Positions 36,257 to 49,494 of a stretch of 64,000 bases of DNA are shown piece by piece. Within the stretch, counting starts at the first letter, position 1; each line of letters opens with the position of its first letter. The notes under the pieces were generated by a model, which was not told the origin of the DNA, did not search any database, and saw only the letters and a list, made by a program, of their open reading frames with translations. The translations under genes were made by a program, and so were the position numbers. The stretch lies in assembly GCF_028453695.1 (NCBI RefSeq), contig NC_135780.1:14166376-14230375 (forward strand), given 5' to 3'. Source of the DNA: Augochlora pura (taxonomy: Eukaryota; Arthropoda; Insecta; Hymenoptera; Halictidae).

Positions 36257-37663
36257 CTTCTACCGTATCTACCGGCAGAAGAAAGCATCGGTCGATTTTT
36301 CTGGACTTTATGCCGGACGAAGGTCCTCGCATAGTTTGGTACGAACGAAAGTGAAACAATCACGACGTTGTTGGTGTTGATCGCGGACGCGTGACATACG
36401 TAGTCGAACACGGTCGGGCACGACATTGTCCTAGGACTCTCGATACTCGAATCTCGTCGAATGCAGAAGAGACTTTCGCAACTGGCCAAGACCGGGGCTT
36501 ATCGAGTCGCAGGCGTTCCTCTCGGCCCCAGCAATCTCCGCGCGATAAATCGGTATCTTTTTCGGTAGCGAGCTCCTCGACGGCCTTTATACCGGAAGGT
36601 GGCCTTCGAGCGTAATTGCGGCCATTCTTTCGCTTGGAATCGACGCTCCCGTATCTGGCTTTTATTTGCGTTCGACGCAATTACACCCGTGCACCGAGAA
36701 ATGCATGCCGAAAGAGAGATACGCCGAAAAAGACGAAGCATCCGTGATAACGGTTATTTACTCGATTCCCGCGAAATCCAGATGACAATTATGGCTCCGC
36801 CGAAGCCGTTCGCGTCGTTTAAAGTTTAAACGCTCTGATATCGCTGGAAGCTTCTCCCCGATGTTCGACCGTGCCATTAACGCGACCAGCCTGACATAAC
36901 CCGAGAAACGCGACAGGACCACATAATTGCTATCGCGATCTAAACCGCGATACACCGAGCTACAGATTAATTAATTTATTTTCCTAAAGAACGTTTTCTT
37001 TTCGCTCTCGAGTTTCGCGAGCCTGGCTAACAAAACGTTTCGATGGCGTGCGATACTCGTGGAAAACGTTGCCAAGGGGTGAAACTCTTAGCGCAGCAGC
37101 GCCTCGCCTCGCCGCGCCTCGACCGCCCTTCCCGATTACGCCACACACCTCTGTTTCGCATAACTCCGTGCCGCACAAGAGTGCCGTCACGAACTAAAAT
37201 TAGGATGATTTCTCTCTATTCTAATATTTGCGAGATGCTTTCACAAATTCCTTGAAAGTCGACACCAAGCAAATACTTTGAACGTTTCTTGTCGAGGATC
37301 CTCGTCCGACTCCGTCGAACCCACCGAAAAATCGTCGACGCGATTTCGGCTCTGCATAGCTCGCGTTGGTCGCTCGCGTGCTGCGCGGAACGCAGCTGGT
37401 CGTACGGGACCGGTGTCAACAGCCCTGACGCGCGACGCCGAGGAGCTCGTGGCCGATCGAATCGACAGGGCAGGTTCGTTGGTTAGGTCGCATCCGCGTG
37501 CCCACCTGTTGACATCGCGGCCGCGGTGAGCCGAGGGTGGCCGCGGTAACGGGGAACGGGGAACGCCGCGCCGGGGAGGCAGGGAAGCAACGCGGTTGTG
37601 TCTGTCCGTCTGTGTGGCTGCGGCCCAGCTCGGCCGAGCCGAGGGCCGAGGGAAAAGAGACAA

Positions 37664-37713
37664 GGGAAAAGGGAAAAGGGAAAAGGGAAAAGGGAAAAGG
37701 GAAAAGAGAAAAG
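37664..37713. repeat. 7-bp array, unit GGGAAAA
   Basis: Seven copies, the last altered to GAGAAAA. Confidence 0.9.
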
Positions 37714-37740
37714 GGCCGGGGGAGAAAGAGCCGCGGCATT

Positions 37741-37766
37741 GGCGTTGGCGTTGGCGTTGGCGGCTC
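37741..37766. repeat. 6-bp array, unit GGCGTT
   Basis: Four copies. Confidence 0.9.
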
Positions 37767-38632
37767 GCAAGGGTGCTCGTTCATTATCTGCCGCGCTGCG
37801 AAAGCCACCGGCTGAAAGACCAAAAAGAGAGCCGCGCATACCGCCATTGCAAAAAGTCAGCTTTCTGCCGCGGGCTGATATTGGCGCCGGCGCCGGGCCC
37901 CTCCGTTATCCGAACGTCCGCGTAGACGCCCTTTTCGATTCGTTGTCCCTTGTGCTCGTCGACGAGACTTCTACTCCCGCCGGTCTTCTGCTGCGTGCTT
38001 CCGCCAATATTTTTATCGACTAGGTTCCCATTTCCGGATCGCAGACGCTCGCCGATTGCTCTACGAAAATCGCTGGCTCGATCTCGTTGAACCGTTTGTT
38101 TCCCCTCTAAAAATGTTTCAAGAAAGTCTGGAGCATCGAGGCGGGGATCTCGTGCGTTCCATCAATTAGTTTAGATTTAACGAAAGACGATCTCTTATCG
38201 TTAACTGGAAAAGCTGAGAACCGATAGAGTCCGGAAGGCGACAGCGTTCATCCCCGTGGACGGAAGATTCCATCGAGCATAAAATTATTCTTGGCAAGAA
38301 TTCAAAAGTCCGATCGTCTCGCCGGACCCACTCGGACGGAACCTCGGCGAATCGAGGAACGATCTGCGGTTTATCGAAAGGATCGCGACGGCGGCCGAGA
38401 CGAGTCGAAGTTATCGTGCTTCGAACAGATGGGAGAGCCGGGTGTCTCCTGGTATCGCGGATTACGATAAGGTGTTTTTCAGAGCGAATCAGTGTTAATG
38501 GATGTTTTCACGCGGCCATTCGCGCGTCCGGCTGCATCGTGGCTGCCGATAAGCTGCATCGCGGAATATTGACAGACATCGCATCTCGCGAGGTTTTTAA
38601 TCCCTCTCCGGTCGTATCGGCGTGCAACGCGA

Positions 38633-38680
38633 CTCATCTCCTCTCCTCTCCTCTCCTCTCCTCTCCTCTCTCCTTCTCCT
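38633..38680. repeat. 5-bp array, unit CTCCT
   Basis: About seven copies grading into a CT-rich tail. Confidence 0.9.
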
Positions 38681-39846
38681 CTTTCCTTTCCGCTCCGCTC
38701 CTCTCCGCGTCCGCGTCCGCTTTCTCTGTCCGCGCGAGCTGGAAAGCTTTCACCCGCGCGGCATACTCGAGCCTCGTATTCCTCGTCTTCCTCGTCCTCC
38801 TCGCCTTCCTCCAGCCTTTCTGCCACGATATCGCGGCAAGACCGATACCCTCCCGGTGATCTCTGGGACAAGACAACAATGCAATCTGCCCGCTGCCCGG
38901 CCCACCGATCATTGGAAAACAGAGTCGATATCGAATTGCGTTGCTCCGAGGTCGAACACGAAACCGACCGAAAACTCCCAATTTTGATCCGAATCCGCGT
39001 AGAGATACGACCGATCTCGTCGATCGATCGTGCGTTCGATGCATAGCGCCGAAAACAAAATTCACATTTATGAATGTCGCGACGGCTCGATCAATCGTTC
39101 ACCGAACGAGTCGGACATTGTCCATTTGCAATTAGGACGACTGTTAGGACTGGTCGTCCAATTTTCCGGTTCCAAAAGTACGTACATAAACGGGCCCTCG
39201 AACAAACGTTTCCTCGCACGCGGAGATCATTTAGCTTCGACAGAGTAAGTAAGTCGCTTTTTATCGAACCGATAAGCAGCCGATCGATGGATGAGACTGT
39301 TGCGAAAAATCGTGCGCGATCTTTTCGACTGTAAACTCAACGTTCGATGCTGTTTCAATTTCTCGTACGAGTTTCAGTTCTTATCCAACCCGTTTACCTC
39401 TACTTCGTCCTTTCCCAGACCCGCGATAATTGCGTCACGGCAAAATCAAAGACGCGTCAGTCGAAGAAGAAGCGGGCGGGCGGACTCCGGGTCTCGAGAA
39501 AAAGATCGGAAATCGTTTCGTAGAATCGTAAACGATACTACCGGGCCCCAAAGTTCAAGGGCCCCAAAGTCGTTTCCCGGGTGAAAAATCGAGACGCTCC
39601 GATGCGTTTTAAGTGGCGAGGGTCGAGTTGGCCTCTGGCCGAGGATTCAGTTAAAAAGGAAAGGCGGAAAAAACGACGAGGAACGAAAGAAAGAAAGACA
39701 CGAACGGCCTACGAGTTGTTAGTCGTCGATAGGATATCAGTTGATGGTCAGCCGGACGGAGATAGCGGTAATGAGCGACGAGAGGAAAGTTTCCATCGGG
39801 CGAATATCCAGTAAAAGGAGTCGCGGCAGAGAAAGGGCGACGGGGC

Positions 39847-39902
39847 GGCGGCGGCGGCGGCGGTGAGGGGCGGCGAGGGGCGGCGAGGGGCGGCGAGGGG
39901 GG
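39847..39902. repeat. (GGC)n then 10-bp array GGGGCGGCGA
   Basis: Triplets followed by about three and a half decamers. Four or more G runs give G-quadruplex potential. Confidence 0.9.
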
Positions 39903-41726
39903 GACCGGATGATGGACTGATTACGCTCCACGGCCGAGATAGCAGGCTGATACCTGGCAGAACTTCTACGAATTCCAAATTCACTTCCCGAACGATCGCC
40001 GGACTCGAGCCGCGACGAGTCGAGTCGAACGAAGCCGACTCGAGCCGATTCCGACCGTAGCGCGATACATTGGCCGAAAAAAAAACGGGAAACCAGACGA
40101 GACGGATGGAATAATTACCATATCTGCGTCTGCCTCGCATCGTGCTGTTCTAGCACGCGGCGCGGCGCCTGCCTGCAGCCGCGTATCGTGAAAACTCTCC
40201 TCTTCCGAGAGAGACTCGTTAGTTAGCGGAGGAAGCGCTCTAAAAATCGGACGAGATCGATGTGCTGCGGATTTCAAGGTGGAAGACAGCCGTGAAACGT
40301 TTTCGATCCATCGACGGTCCAATCGGGCCCAACGATTTCATCCGGAGAAACGTCCTCGACGAGATCGTTACAGAATCGAACGAATATCTCGCTTATCGAC
40401 TATCGCGAGCATGCGTAACATAAATAGAATGCAACGTCGATTCTAGAAGACTTTTACGCTCGGAGTTCGGTTTGAAGCTAGAGTTTCTGGGAGGAACAAG
40501 ATTGGCCTTGTTCGAGTCTGCGAGACGACGTATCGCCGGATCAAGATTACGTCTGGCGGTCCAAAGTTCATAGATAGAAACCATCAAAGGCGAATTGTCT
40601 TCGGGTAGAGACGTTCTTTCAAAAAAGCTCGAGAGATATTAGAGTATCGGTTCCCTCTAATCTGAGGCTGATATCTACAGCAATGCGTTTAATCTAGGCC
40701 TTGAAAGTGTTCTGTGTTGGGAGCTGGGAGTATCGGTCGGATGCTGATCTCCGCGAGATCACTGCTGAGGTCATCGGCAGGAACGTAACAACCGCGAAGA
40801 TGCTTAGGTGACGATCGTCGAAACGCTGTTGTCGCGCGCGTGTTCTCCAGGCTGTGGTCCTCGAACGTTGCTGCAGAAATTGGATCATCGTATCGCCTGA
40901 TTCGAATGAAAGAAATTTGGATACAATTACTCGAACGTTCGTTTCGTTCGCGAGATGCGGCAACGATTAAGAATTTACAATTCGAGGATTAGAAACAAGT
41001 ACAAGAAGATCGTTCGGCAATTCTGAAAATGAACCGAGTTTAGGGGCCGATGCATAACGCCTGCCTAGTATAAACCAAAGTCTCGCCGCTCGCCGGAACG
41101 GATAAGCGACCGGTGCCAAGAGAAGAATGGTCCGTTTGGAAAACAAGTTACCAAAAATGGGCCGAATCGGCGCATAACCAACAATCATTTCCATCCCACG
41201 GTATCGCGGGCAACATTGTGCGCCGGCTACGCACACCCTTCTGCAATCCTGAATCGGATTATCGCTCGCGACACACCGCGATGCTTACAGGAGGTTCCTC
41301 GGTATCGTTACTTTGTTGCGTGCACGCAGCTTCGTCATTCCCCCCTCGGTTTAATCGAAGCTTTGCCGAATGTTGCGCCGAAACGAGGGACGCGTACACA
41401 CGACAGACAGATCCTGTACGGGGCCCTCGGCCATGAAGCGACGCGGAACAAGCCGAGGGAGGAGTGAACGAGCTCCGGCTACGACTTCGATATGCACGGA
41501 TAGATGGAAGAACGAACGAACGAACGCTCGGTCGGTCTTCTCTCGGTGCACCGATGCAATATGCACGCGATCCGGGTTTTGATAATAAAGGGAGCCTTAT
41601 GCAGGCGCGGCAAGTGTGTGTTTATGTGGACCAGGGTGCGGGGCGATAGGCAAAGATCCGAAGAGTAACCAGGGAGGGATAAAGAGACGGAACGAAGAGG
41701 AACACCGTGTGCACGCGTTCCATAGC

Positions 41727-42003
41727 GAGAGAGAGAGAGAGGGGGGGGCAGAGAGGAGGCAGAGAAAGAGAGAGAGAGAGACCGTTATCGGTAAGCACAG
41801 ACTCGAACGAAAAGGAGGCAAAAGAAACGAGGAGACCGCGAAGACCACGACGACGACGACGACGACGACGACGAGGACGAGGAGGAGGAGGACGAGGAGG
41901 ACTCGGACGACGACTACTACGACGCAGCAGCAGAGAAAGCAGAAGAAGCGAACAGGGAGAGGAAGGAGAGGAAGGAGAGGAAGGAGAGGAAGGAGAGGAA
42001 GAG
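41727..42003. repeat. Compound purine region: (GA)n, (GAC)n, (GAGAGGAAG)n
   Basis: GA tracts at about 41727-41785, GAC triplets at about 41847-41885 and five 9-mers at about 41955-42003. All three frames stay open because the units lack T. Confidence 0.85.
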
Positions 42004-42542
42004 TGGCCGCAAGAAGAATGCTCACAATGCTGTAATTTCAGTGTTTGATCTTCCCATCTCTCTATGGGGGTATTATATGGGTTCTGCACAGGTTACACGT
42101 ACGGAGAACGGTTGACGCGTGTTCGAGCCTGTGCGTAAGCGTGTCTGAGTGTTCGAGGGGGAGGCCGGTTTTATTTTACCCGCATTATTATTCCGTTGGA
42201 GATCGCGCGCTGATCCGTGGCCCGTTCCACGACTCGCCAAGGCAAACCCCGTAGAGAGCCGCGCGCTTATTTATGGATGGATTCCCTTTTAACTTTCGGC
42301 AGGATCGTTCCCTCCCCTCTCTCCTTTCCGCTTGCTCCTTATCCGTCCGCTCCTCCGTCCTCCTTTATCTTGGCGCGGCTACGCGGCGAGACCTTTTGTC
42401 GCAGCAGCCTGCTGCGACTCGTCGAACCACCCCAACGGGACACCCCCGCAACCCTTCGGGTTTGATACCGTTTCGAGCCTCGGTTGCTAGCCCCAGTCGC
42501 GATACGAGCATCGCTGCTCCACGCTAATAATGCATAGACCCT

Positions 42543-42612
42543 GGACTCGGGACTCGGGACTCGGGACTCGGGACACGTGAAACTCGGGACATGGGACACG
42601 CGAAACTCGGGA
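42543..42612. repeat. 7-bp array, unit GGGACTC
   Basis: Four perfect copies and then degenerate GGGACAC/GAAACTC copies. Confidence 0.9.
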
Positions 42613-43336
42613 ACCTCTCCCTCCGTCTTTCGAGTCTTTGTTCGACGCGCCGCGATCCTCGCCAGATTTCGAAAGATCGCTCGCGTTATCGACGATTTAT
42701 TGGGCCTGCTACTCAAGACTGCTGTTGCTCGAGCAACAGAGGGGGGCCGAGGACCTCGACGGTTTCGAGTGCAGCACAGTTTTCAGTTTGAATAGAGAAT
42801 TTAGGGGAAGCTCGCGCGATCCCATGGTACGCGGAAGCCCCGAATAAGTTGTCGACGCATCGCCCACACATCGGCCAACGAGGTTGCACAGCTGGAGTCG
42901 AGCGCGCAAAAATAATCGGAACGCGAGAAAAGATCGAACGGCCGGTTAATTTCCAAACACAGCGAGGGAATAAGACCGTCGATGGCCCGAGGCATTCCTT
43001 GCCTTATCCCGACGCGAGCGTTTCTTTCCAGGCCGATCACTTATGGCAATTTAACAGATTTAACGACCACACCTGTACCACGATCAGTCCCGGTCCCCTT
43101 TTCCGTGTAGCGACGCCGCGCCGCTCCGCTCCGGCTCGATAAGAATCGGGTCGAACTGTGAGAATCGACGGCGACGAGGAACAACGCTCGGCAGATCGAT
43201 CGGTCAGCGAGAAGGAAGACGAGGGCTCGCGTTTCCATCTCGCGGAATGCATTAAGCCGGACGTCGTCCTCGCGAATGGAATCAAGTGAGCGGCACGCAG
43301 ACGATTTTTAACCAGATAGGATTCTGCCTCCACCTT

Positions 43337-43390
43337 CTCGTCTCTTTCCTCGTCTCTTTCCTCGTCTCTTTCCTCGTCTCTTTCCTCGCC
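43337..43390. repeat. 12-bp array, unit TCTTTCCTCGTC
   Basis: Four to five copies. The minus-strand frame is acidic and repetitive (EERD) and is not taken as coding. Confidence 0.9.
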
Positions 43391-44148
43391 TCGCGTCTCC
43401 TCTTCCTCGTCTCGTCCTCTGTTCCCCTTACTCCCACGATCCTCCTGTTGCTCCTCCTCGAACCGAGACTCCCGCACATGCGAACCGGACACGTCAAGGC
43501 GAACGTATACGGTCGAAGGTCCGCAGAAAGAAAAACTCTGTTCGACGCAGGCTCGGATTCAACGAAAAGAACGCTACCCCGTTTGATCCGCCACCTGCCA
43601 CCTACGGACGCTTCAAAGTCCACGGTCCGGAAACGCGCAGACGACTTTTCATGTCACATACATGCTTTCGATCGACTCGTACATGCTGTTCGGCTCAACG
43701 AAAGAGACCGCGAAAGATCGCCGAAAGAGCTTGTCAATGAACCTTCTATAGGATGATTCGAAAGTATCCAAAGACGAAAAGCCTTTCGTTTGGTCGAGAA
43801 ATCTTTACACCGCGTTACGATAGGTTTTCGGTAAACCGAGACTCTCGAATCCCGCCCTGTAGTATATCCGGAACGTTCCCAAAGGACCGGACAACCACCG
43901 GCGATCCCCTTTGTCACGGCGAATTAGCGCAGCGGGAGCCCCTAACGAAACCAGAAAGGCGTCCGACCAATATCACCTGCTCGATATGACAGCAGAGTCA
44001 CTGCCGATTAATCCACCCCTGGTTGACAGACGTCCCCGACAGTCGTAGGGACACGGAGTATGTATTCTGTATCCTGTATAGCCGTGGTGGAACAACGTGT
44101 GGACCGAGTTTGCCTCGAGGGGGCTGAGCACAAGGGGATTGGCCCGTC

Positions 44149-44181
<33 letters not shown>

Positions 44182-44190
44182 CGGACGGAA
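44149..44190. repeat. (GAAA)n
   Basis: About nine tetramers. Confidence 0.9.
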
Positions 44191-46045
44191 AGAAGGAGGG
44201 AAAGAAAGAGAGAGGGCAATCCCAGACGATGCGGAGACTGATAAAACTGCGAATGATAACGTTGCCTCCTGCCCCGCAGCCCTACCCCGGTCTACTGCCA
44301 CCGTTCTCCTCGCCCCGCCGACCCGCCGCACCGTTCCGCCCGCAGTCCGTCTGTTTCTGACTATCCGCGATAATCTCACGCGTCCGCATGCGGCGTGGCG
44401 CGGCGCGGCGTGGTGAAACGAACAGTTTACCCTTGGTGCCGATCCTCTCGCGGAAACCGCTTTCGGCCGTCGGTGTTTGCGCTCCGACGCGATAAAATCG
44501 AATTCGGATTCTGCTTGAACACCCTGGGCGATCGCGAACCCTTCTCGGAGATCCCCGATATCGACGTTGCAAGACCATTGGAAATATAGATCTTGGAACA
44601 AGATGCTCTCGAATCGAAAAGAGATCAATTTCGGGACTGAAATGATTCCGAAGTTTGGGTCGCTTCTTGCTTTTGTATCTATCTCGGTGCAAGAGATGCC
44701 GCGTTTAAAGCAGCTTCGCGGCTTGCACGCTCCATACACGCGAGAAACGCGGTTGAAAGAGCAACTTCGCAAAGGGTACGGTGCACGGTGCACGGTCGCT
44801 AATAAACTGTGAATACGAGCGAGCGTCGCAACGCCAGCCACGGCACAATTAGGCCAACCTTTGCTAAAAAGTTTGCGAGCGTCGCTACTTTCTAAGCAAT
44901 CTGGCAACCCGTGCTCCAATATTGCTACGACTTCTCCGATTTCTCGGTCAACGATTACCGGTGACTCCCACGCTGTCGCCGGTCAACACCGATAAACTGT
45001 CGCTGTCATCGCGAAGAGAGAATGAAGAGAAATGGGGAGTCCGCCGATATCCATCCGGATTCAGGAAACGAGACGCGACTTCCTCGGAGGGAGAGAGAGA
45101 GAGGGAAGGAGAGAGAGGGAGAGGCGACGACGACGACGGTCAGGACGGAGAAAAAGCATATCGAGATGATTATCGATTCGCCGGGCGAGATCGTAGTCTC
45201 GAATCAAAGCGGTTAGCAGTGGATACAAGTACGGCAGGCAAGGACTAGCGTGTAAAGGTGAGGCGGCTGCACGAAGGCGTGCATCTTCTTATGGCCGACA
45301 AGAGAAGACAGTAGTCCTTTCTCGTGAGAGATTCGCGACCGATAACCGACGTCGCCGCACCGTATATCGGCGATCAGACTGAAAACCCTTCGTCTACCTG
45401 GTGCTCCGATGTTGCTTGCGAATCTGGAGGTTCGCCAACCGTTGCTTGGAAAAAGAAACTAGCTCCGTGGAACCTTCCTTCCAACAAATTCCAACAATTA
45501 TTTTTCGATCGAAACAACTTTGCGGATTCTTTCCCTCTCTCTCCTCTCTCTTTAATAACTTCAGCGAATCAGATTTACAGAATTTCTTTAGCCTATCAAT
45601 AGATTAGTAAAACGATACAACTTTGAACTTGTACCGAATGTCATAAAATAAAAACTAAGCAAAATTATATAGTATTGGTACCAGCAGGGGAAGATTAGCA
45701 GCATTCTAATCAGAGCAGAAACTGGTCCGCTCCGCTACCGTTTTCGCAGCCTGGTTTCCGAATAATTTGAGAAACGGAAGACACGGTAGCTACGAGCGTC
45801 GACTATCGATGAAAGATTTTCCGTGAACCGGCTACTGTTTGGTGGTAAACGCACAAAGCGTGTTCCCGAGTGGTGGTGGACGGCTCGAGAACCGTGCCGG
45901 TACGGAAAAGGGAAGAAAGAGATCGCAGCAGAAACGTCGAGCAATACGAGAATACCGCGCGAAGGAACGGTGTTACCTACGCTCTCGACACGCTCGCTAA
46001 TATCGTCGATAAGATCGAGCCTGCATGTCGATGCCGGCGAAAGAA

Positions 46046-46140
46046 GCTCGGCTCGGCTCGGCTCGGCGCGGCGCGAATTCGCTCGCGGTCTCGGTCTCGC
46101 TCGCTCCGGCTCGGTCGCTCGGTCGCTCGGTCGCTCGGTC
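46046..46140. repeat. (GGCTC)n and (GGTCGCTC)n arrays
   Basis: A pentamer array at about 46046-46075 and an octamer array at about 46103-46140. Confidence 0.85.
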
Positions 46141-46880
46141 GCCGCCGGTTTGCTGGCGGCGTCGCCGCACGGTTGCGATCCCGGGACCAGGTAACACGGT
46201 CGCGCGATCCAGGACGGCGACGAAGACGACCACGAGGACGCTGACACCTCCGTACAAGCGGCAACGTTCCACCTAATTAACGCCGTAACCGCGTGCAACG
46301 CCGTTGTCAAAATAACACGGCGATCGGTCTTGCCGATCGACACTGACACGTACCATTAACTCTCCCTATCGGGGATAGATCGATTAGAGGAGCTCTGCCC
46401 CGTTAACACCGTTTGCTTGCGAAACCAGACGAGACGGAATTCTGTATGTTAATGCGACGATGCTTCTTCGACCGCATTTTTGCTTCCGAGACGAGCCGAC
46501 CCGCGAGAGTCGATAAACGAGCCGTTTCGACCGACCTTCCTGCTCGTTTATAATCGTTCCCCGTTTCGGATTCGGTCCCACCCTCTATCTCGATCTCGAT
46601 CTCGATCGTTTGCGACTCTGTCTATGCGAACGCTGAACTCGAGGACATAATCTGCGCGCAATACCAATGAACAAATTGGCTTGCGGACGATTGAGAGCCG
46701 CCGTCGCCCCCACCCCCTCACCATTCGTACCTGGTGGTCGCCGATATCAATTTCTCAGGGGTTCGACTGATTACCTGTAACCCACGCGATCCGTTCCACG
46801 TTCGTCGCGCCAGACGCGACGCGTCATTCTTCTGGTTCTCGAGGAGAACGCCGTTTAAAGTGCGAGCACGTGGGTGGCTC

Positions 46881-46924
46881 GGAATCGGAATCGGAATCGG
46901 AATCGAAATCGGAATCGGAATAGA
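46881..46924. repeat. 6-bp array, unit GGAATC
   Basis: Seven copies, one GAAATC. Confidence 0.9.
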
Positions 46925-47080
46925 AGGGGACAAAAGAGCAGAAGACATCCGAGAGGGGGAGAGTAAAGACGACCGGGGAAGGAGAAGATTTAAGAAAGAC
47001 TGAGGAGCGGCATCACCTCATTCCGTACGCTTATCTATGCATCTTCAGTCTCGGCGGGAGTGCACGTGTGCGCGCGGGTG

Positions 47081-47099
47081 CGCGCGCGCGCGCGCGCGA
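47081..47099. repeat. (GC)n
   Basis: Alternating purine-pyrimidine run with Z-DNA potential. Confidence 0.85.
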
Positions 47100-47633
47100 C
47101 CCCCGAGCAAATACGGGAACAAGAGCGAAGGAACGCGCGTCAGTGTCTCGAGCTGATGGAACACATGCTCACGAAAAACCAAAGGAAAGGAGAGAGCCCG
47201 AACGTCTCGCGACGCCCTTATGCGTCCGACATAAGGCGAACGAGTAGACGATTTCACGGCCGATATCGGAGCCATCGGATACCGACCAGCACTTTCCGGC
47301 GCGATCACCTGTTCCACTGTGCTCTTCGGCCCACAATCTGTTGCCACATCCGATCCTCTAAAGTCGAAGCGCGTCCAAAGCAACCGAAGAAAGTCAATTT
47401 AGTTTTAGTCTAGCTCGCGAGCTAGCGAGCTAGCGAGCGACGATAAAGCAAACTCGAAAAATTGTATTATAAGATCGAATAATTGAAGGGGCTTCGAAGG
47501 GCCGGGGCAAGTTTACGGTGAAGGATATCGTTCGGATCCCAGGGAAATTCCCGTTAGGTTGTCGCCCCATAAATACTTTATCGCGTCAGCGCACGGAGTT
47601 TCGCGCTACGAGGTTCATGGCGCTTTAGCCGTC

Positions 47634-47654
47634 GCCGTTGGCCGTTGGCCGTTG
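47634..47654. repeat. 7-bp array, unit GCCGTTG
   Basis: Three perfect copies. Confidence 0.85.
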
Positions 47655-47854
47655 CCCGGCCGCGTAAACTTTACGAGCGTCGTGACCACCGTAACACGGC
47701 CCCGGGTCTGGTTATTTGTTTCGCGGAGAGCGATACAGAAATCCGGTGAGAACGAGATCCGAGGCTCGTGTCCCGCAGTCTCGTCTCGAGCGCACGCCGC
47801 CCGTAATAATATCTTGTTTAGCCGAACAAACAACGGCACGCGCGCGCCGCAACC

Positions 47855-47886
47855 CCGCGCCGCAGCCGCAGCCGCAGCCGCAGCCA
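47855..47886. repeat. 6-bp array, unit GCCGCA
   Basis: About five copies. Confidence 0.9.
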
Positions 47887-49446
47887 TAGCGTCCTGTCTG
47901 AACAGACCTAATTGCCCGGCTCGTATTTGCTCGGCAAACACCTTCGGCCGCCCGTACAAACTGCCTCCTTCCTTGTCCCGCATCCAGAGAACCCGACGGG
48001 CACTCGACACCGGTGAGTCAGCCAACTATTGTCGTCTAACCGCTTCCTCCTCGACGCCGTGATTCGATGATTAACCTTATCGTGACCGTTCGCGACCGAA
48101 CAATCGTTCCACGCTCTCCTTTTCCCCCTGCGAAAATTACTCGGGGCACGCGGGATAATACGCTCGCGTAATTAGCAGGCCTTCGGCAGAATTTCTGCTT
48201 CGGTTTCGTCGCGGCAAACTTTTGTTATACGTCGTATCTACTTATATCTTTTATTCCATCTACTTTTATCATGAAAATGATCCAGATCTCCGTTCGAAAT
48301 AATCTCTATCCTTGCGCGTTGCTTAATTACGATGAACGCACAGCGAATCGCGCGGTTGCGCGGCCGAATAAGAAAAATGAAATCGGCGATCGCAGCCGCG
48401 AGGCAATTAACTATCAATTAAGAGGCACACTTTCTGCTCGAACGCGGGCAGATTACGCGATCGCGAGATTAAAAAGTTTCCCGTCTAATTTCGGAGCCGG
48501 TGTGGCCAGCGTGGCCAGCACAACGGGAACAGCGGGGACAGCGGGAACAGCGAGGACGAATTATGCTGAAAAGGCTCTCGCGTGCATTGTATCGAACCCG
48601 TCCGTGGAACGTGTTTATTCGTCCGGACAGCCTTCGGCCCGTGGTTTAATTGCCATCGAAAGGTCGTCCTTAATTTTACGTTATCTCGATCGGGAGAATT
48701 CGAGGCCGGTACTGCCAGAAAATGACCGAGGCGCCACTCTTATCTCGAGAGGCACGGATAAGCTCGATGATTGAGGAGAAAAGGAGCACTCGAGATACCT
48801 CGGCGTCGGCCCGGACTCCGGTGGTTCCACCGGCGTCGGTGGAGCAAGGGGAACCCAGCCAGAAATTGTTCAGAAATGACACACGTGCCGGGTACACGCG
48901 CTGCCTCGTGCGACGAAAAACCCCTTTTCACGGTAACGTCGCGTACAACGGAGTCCTCGAGGACGACGAATCGCCCGAAAACCAGCGAAAGTTGCCCAAG
49001 TATCGAAACCGGCGGCCGCTGGTTCGACAAAGTTGAAACTATTTTATACGAAATTACGATTATCTGGATCAACGAGAACGTATTCCGCCGTCGTGTTCGA
49101 TTCGATCGGGACGTAGCGACACCTTTGTCATCGGCGTCGCGCGTGATTTTCGTGCAAGCCGCGCGCGCGCGCGTTCGATTCCGGTCGATTTCACTTCGAA
49201 ACTCGTTTGAAAACGAGACCCTTTGACACGTTCCCCTCTCCCTGCCCCGTCCGCTCCCACCGCTCGACCCGCGCGTATCTCATCTCGTGGATCGGCTACG
49301 GAATAAAAGGAGCTGAATGCCACCTATCGTTAAGAATCGTTCGCGGAATACTCCACTTGCGAAAGCGAGACAATTATCTGATTCGGCCGCGGAACGAAAC
49401 AACGGCCAAATCGTTCTGACCGAGATCAGATGCGATCTACGGACCT

Positions 49447-49494
49447 CCGCCTCCTCCTCCTCCTCCTCCTCCTCTTCGTCCTCCACCTCTTCTC
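49447..49494. repeat. (CTC)n
   Basis: About eight perfect triplets and a degenerate tail. Confidence 0.9.

Noticed and set aside
38479..38871. Acidic minus-strand frame (EEGEEDEEDEEYE) as a possible second ush exon
   Set aside because: The only good acceptor nearby puts the phase-1 codon from exon 1 into a different frame, and the acidic run comes from imperfect CTCGTC-type repeats.
41707..42048. Arginine- and glutamate-rich overlapping frames on both strands
   Set aside because: All arise from GA, GAC and GAGAGGAAG repeats. Open frames on both strands in the same place are typical of stop-free repeats.
43037..43492. Acidic minus-strand frame (EERDEERDEERDE)
   Set aside because: Produced by the 12-bp TCTTTCCTCGTC array; no finger motif or supported splice site.
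43921..43990. tRNA A-box-like word TTAGCGCAGCGGGAG
   Set aside because: No matching B box at the proper distance, no anticodon arm and no acceptor pairing.
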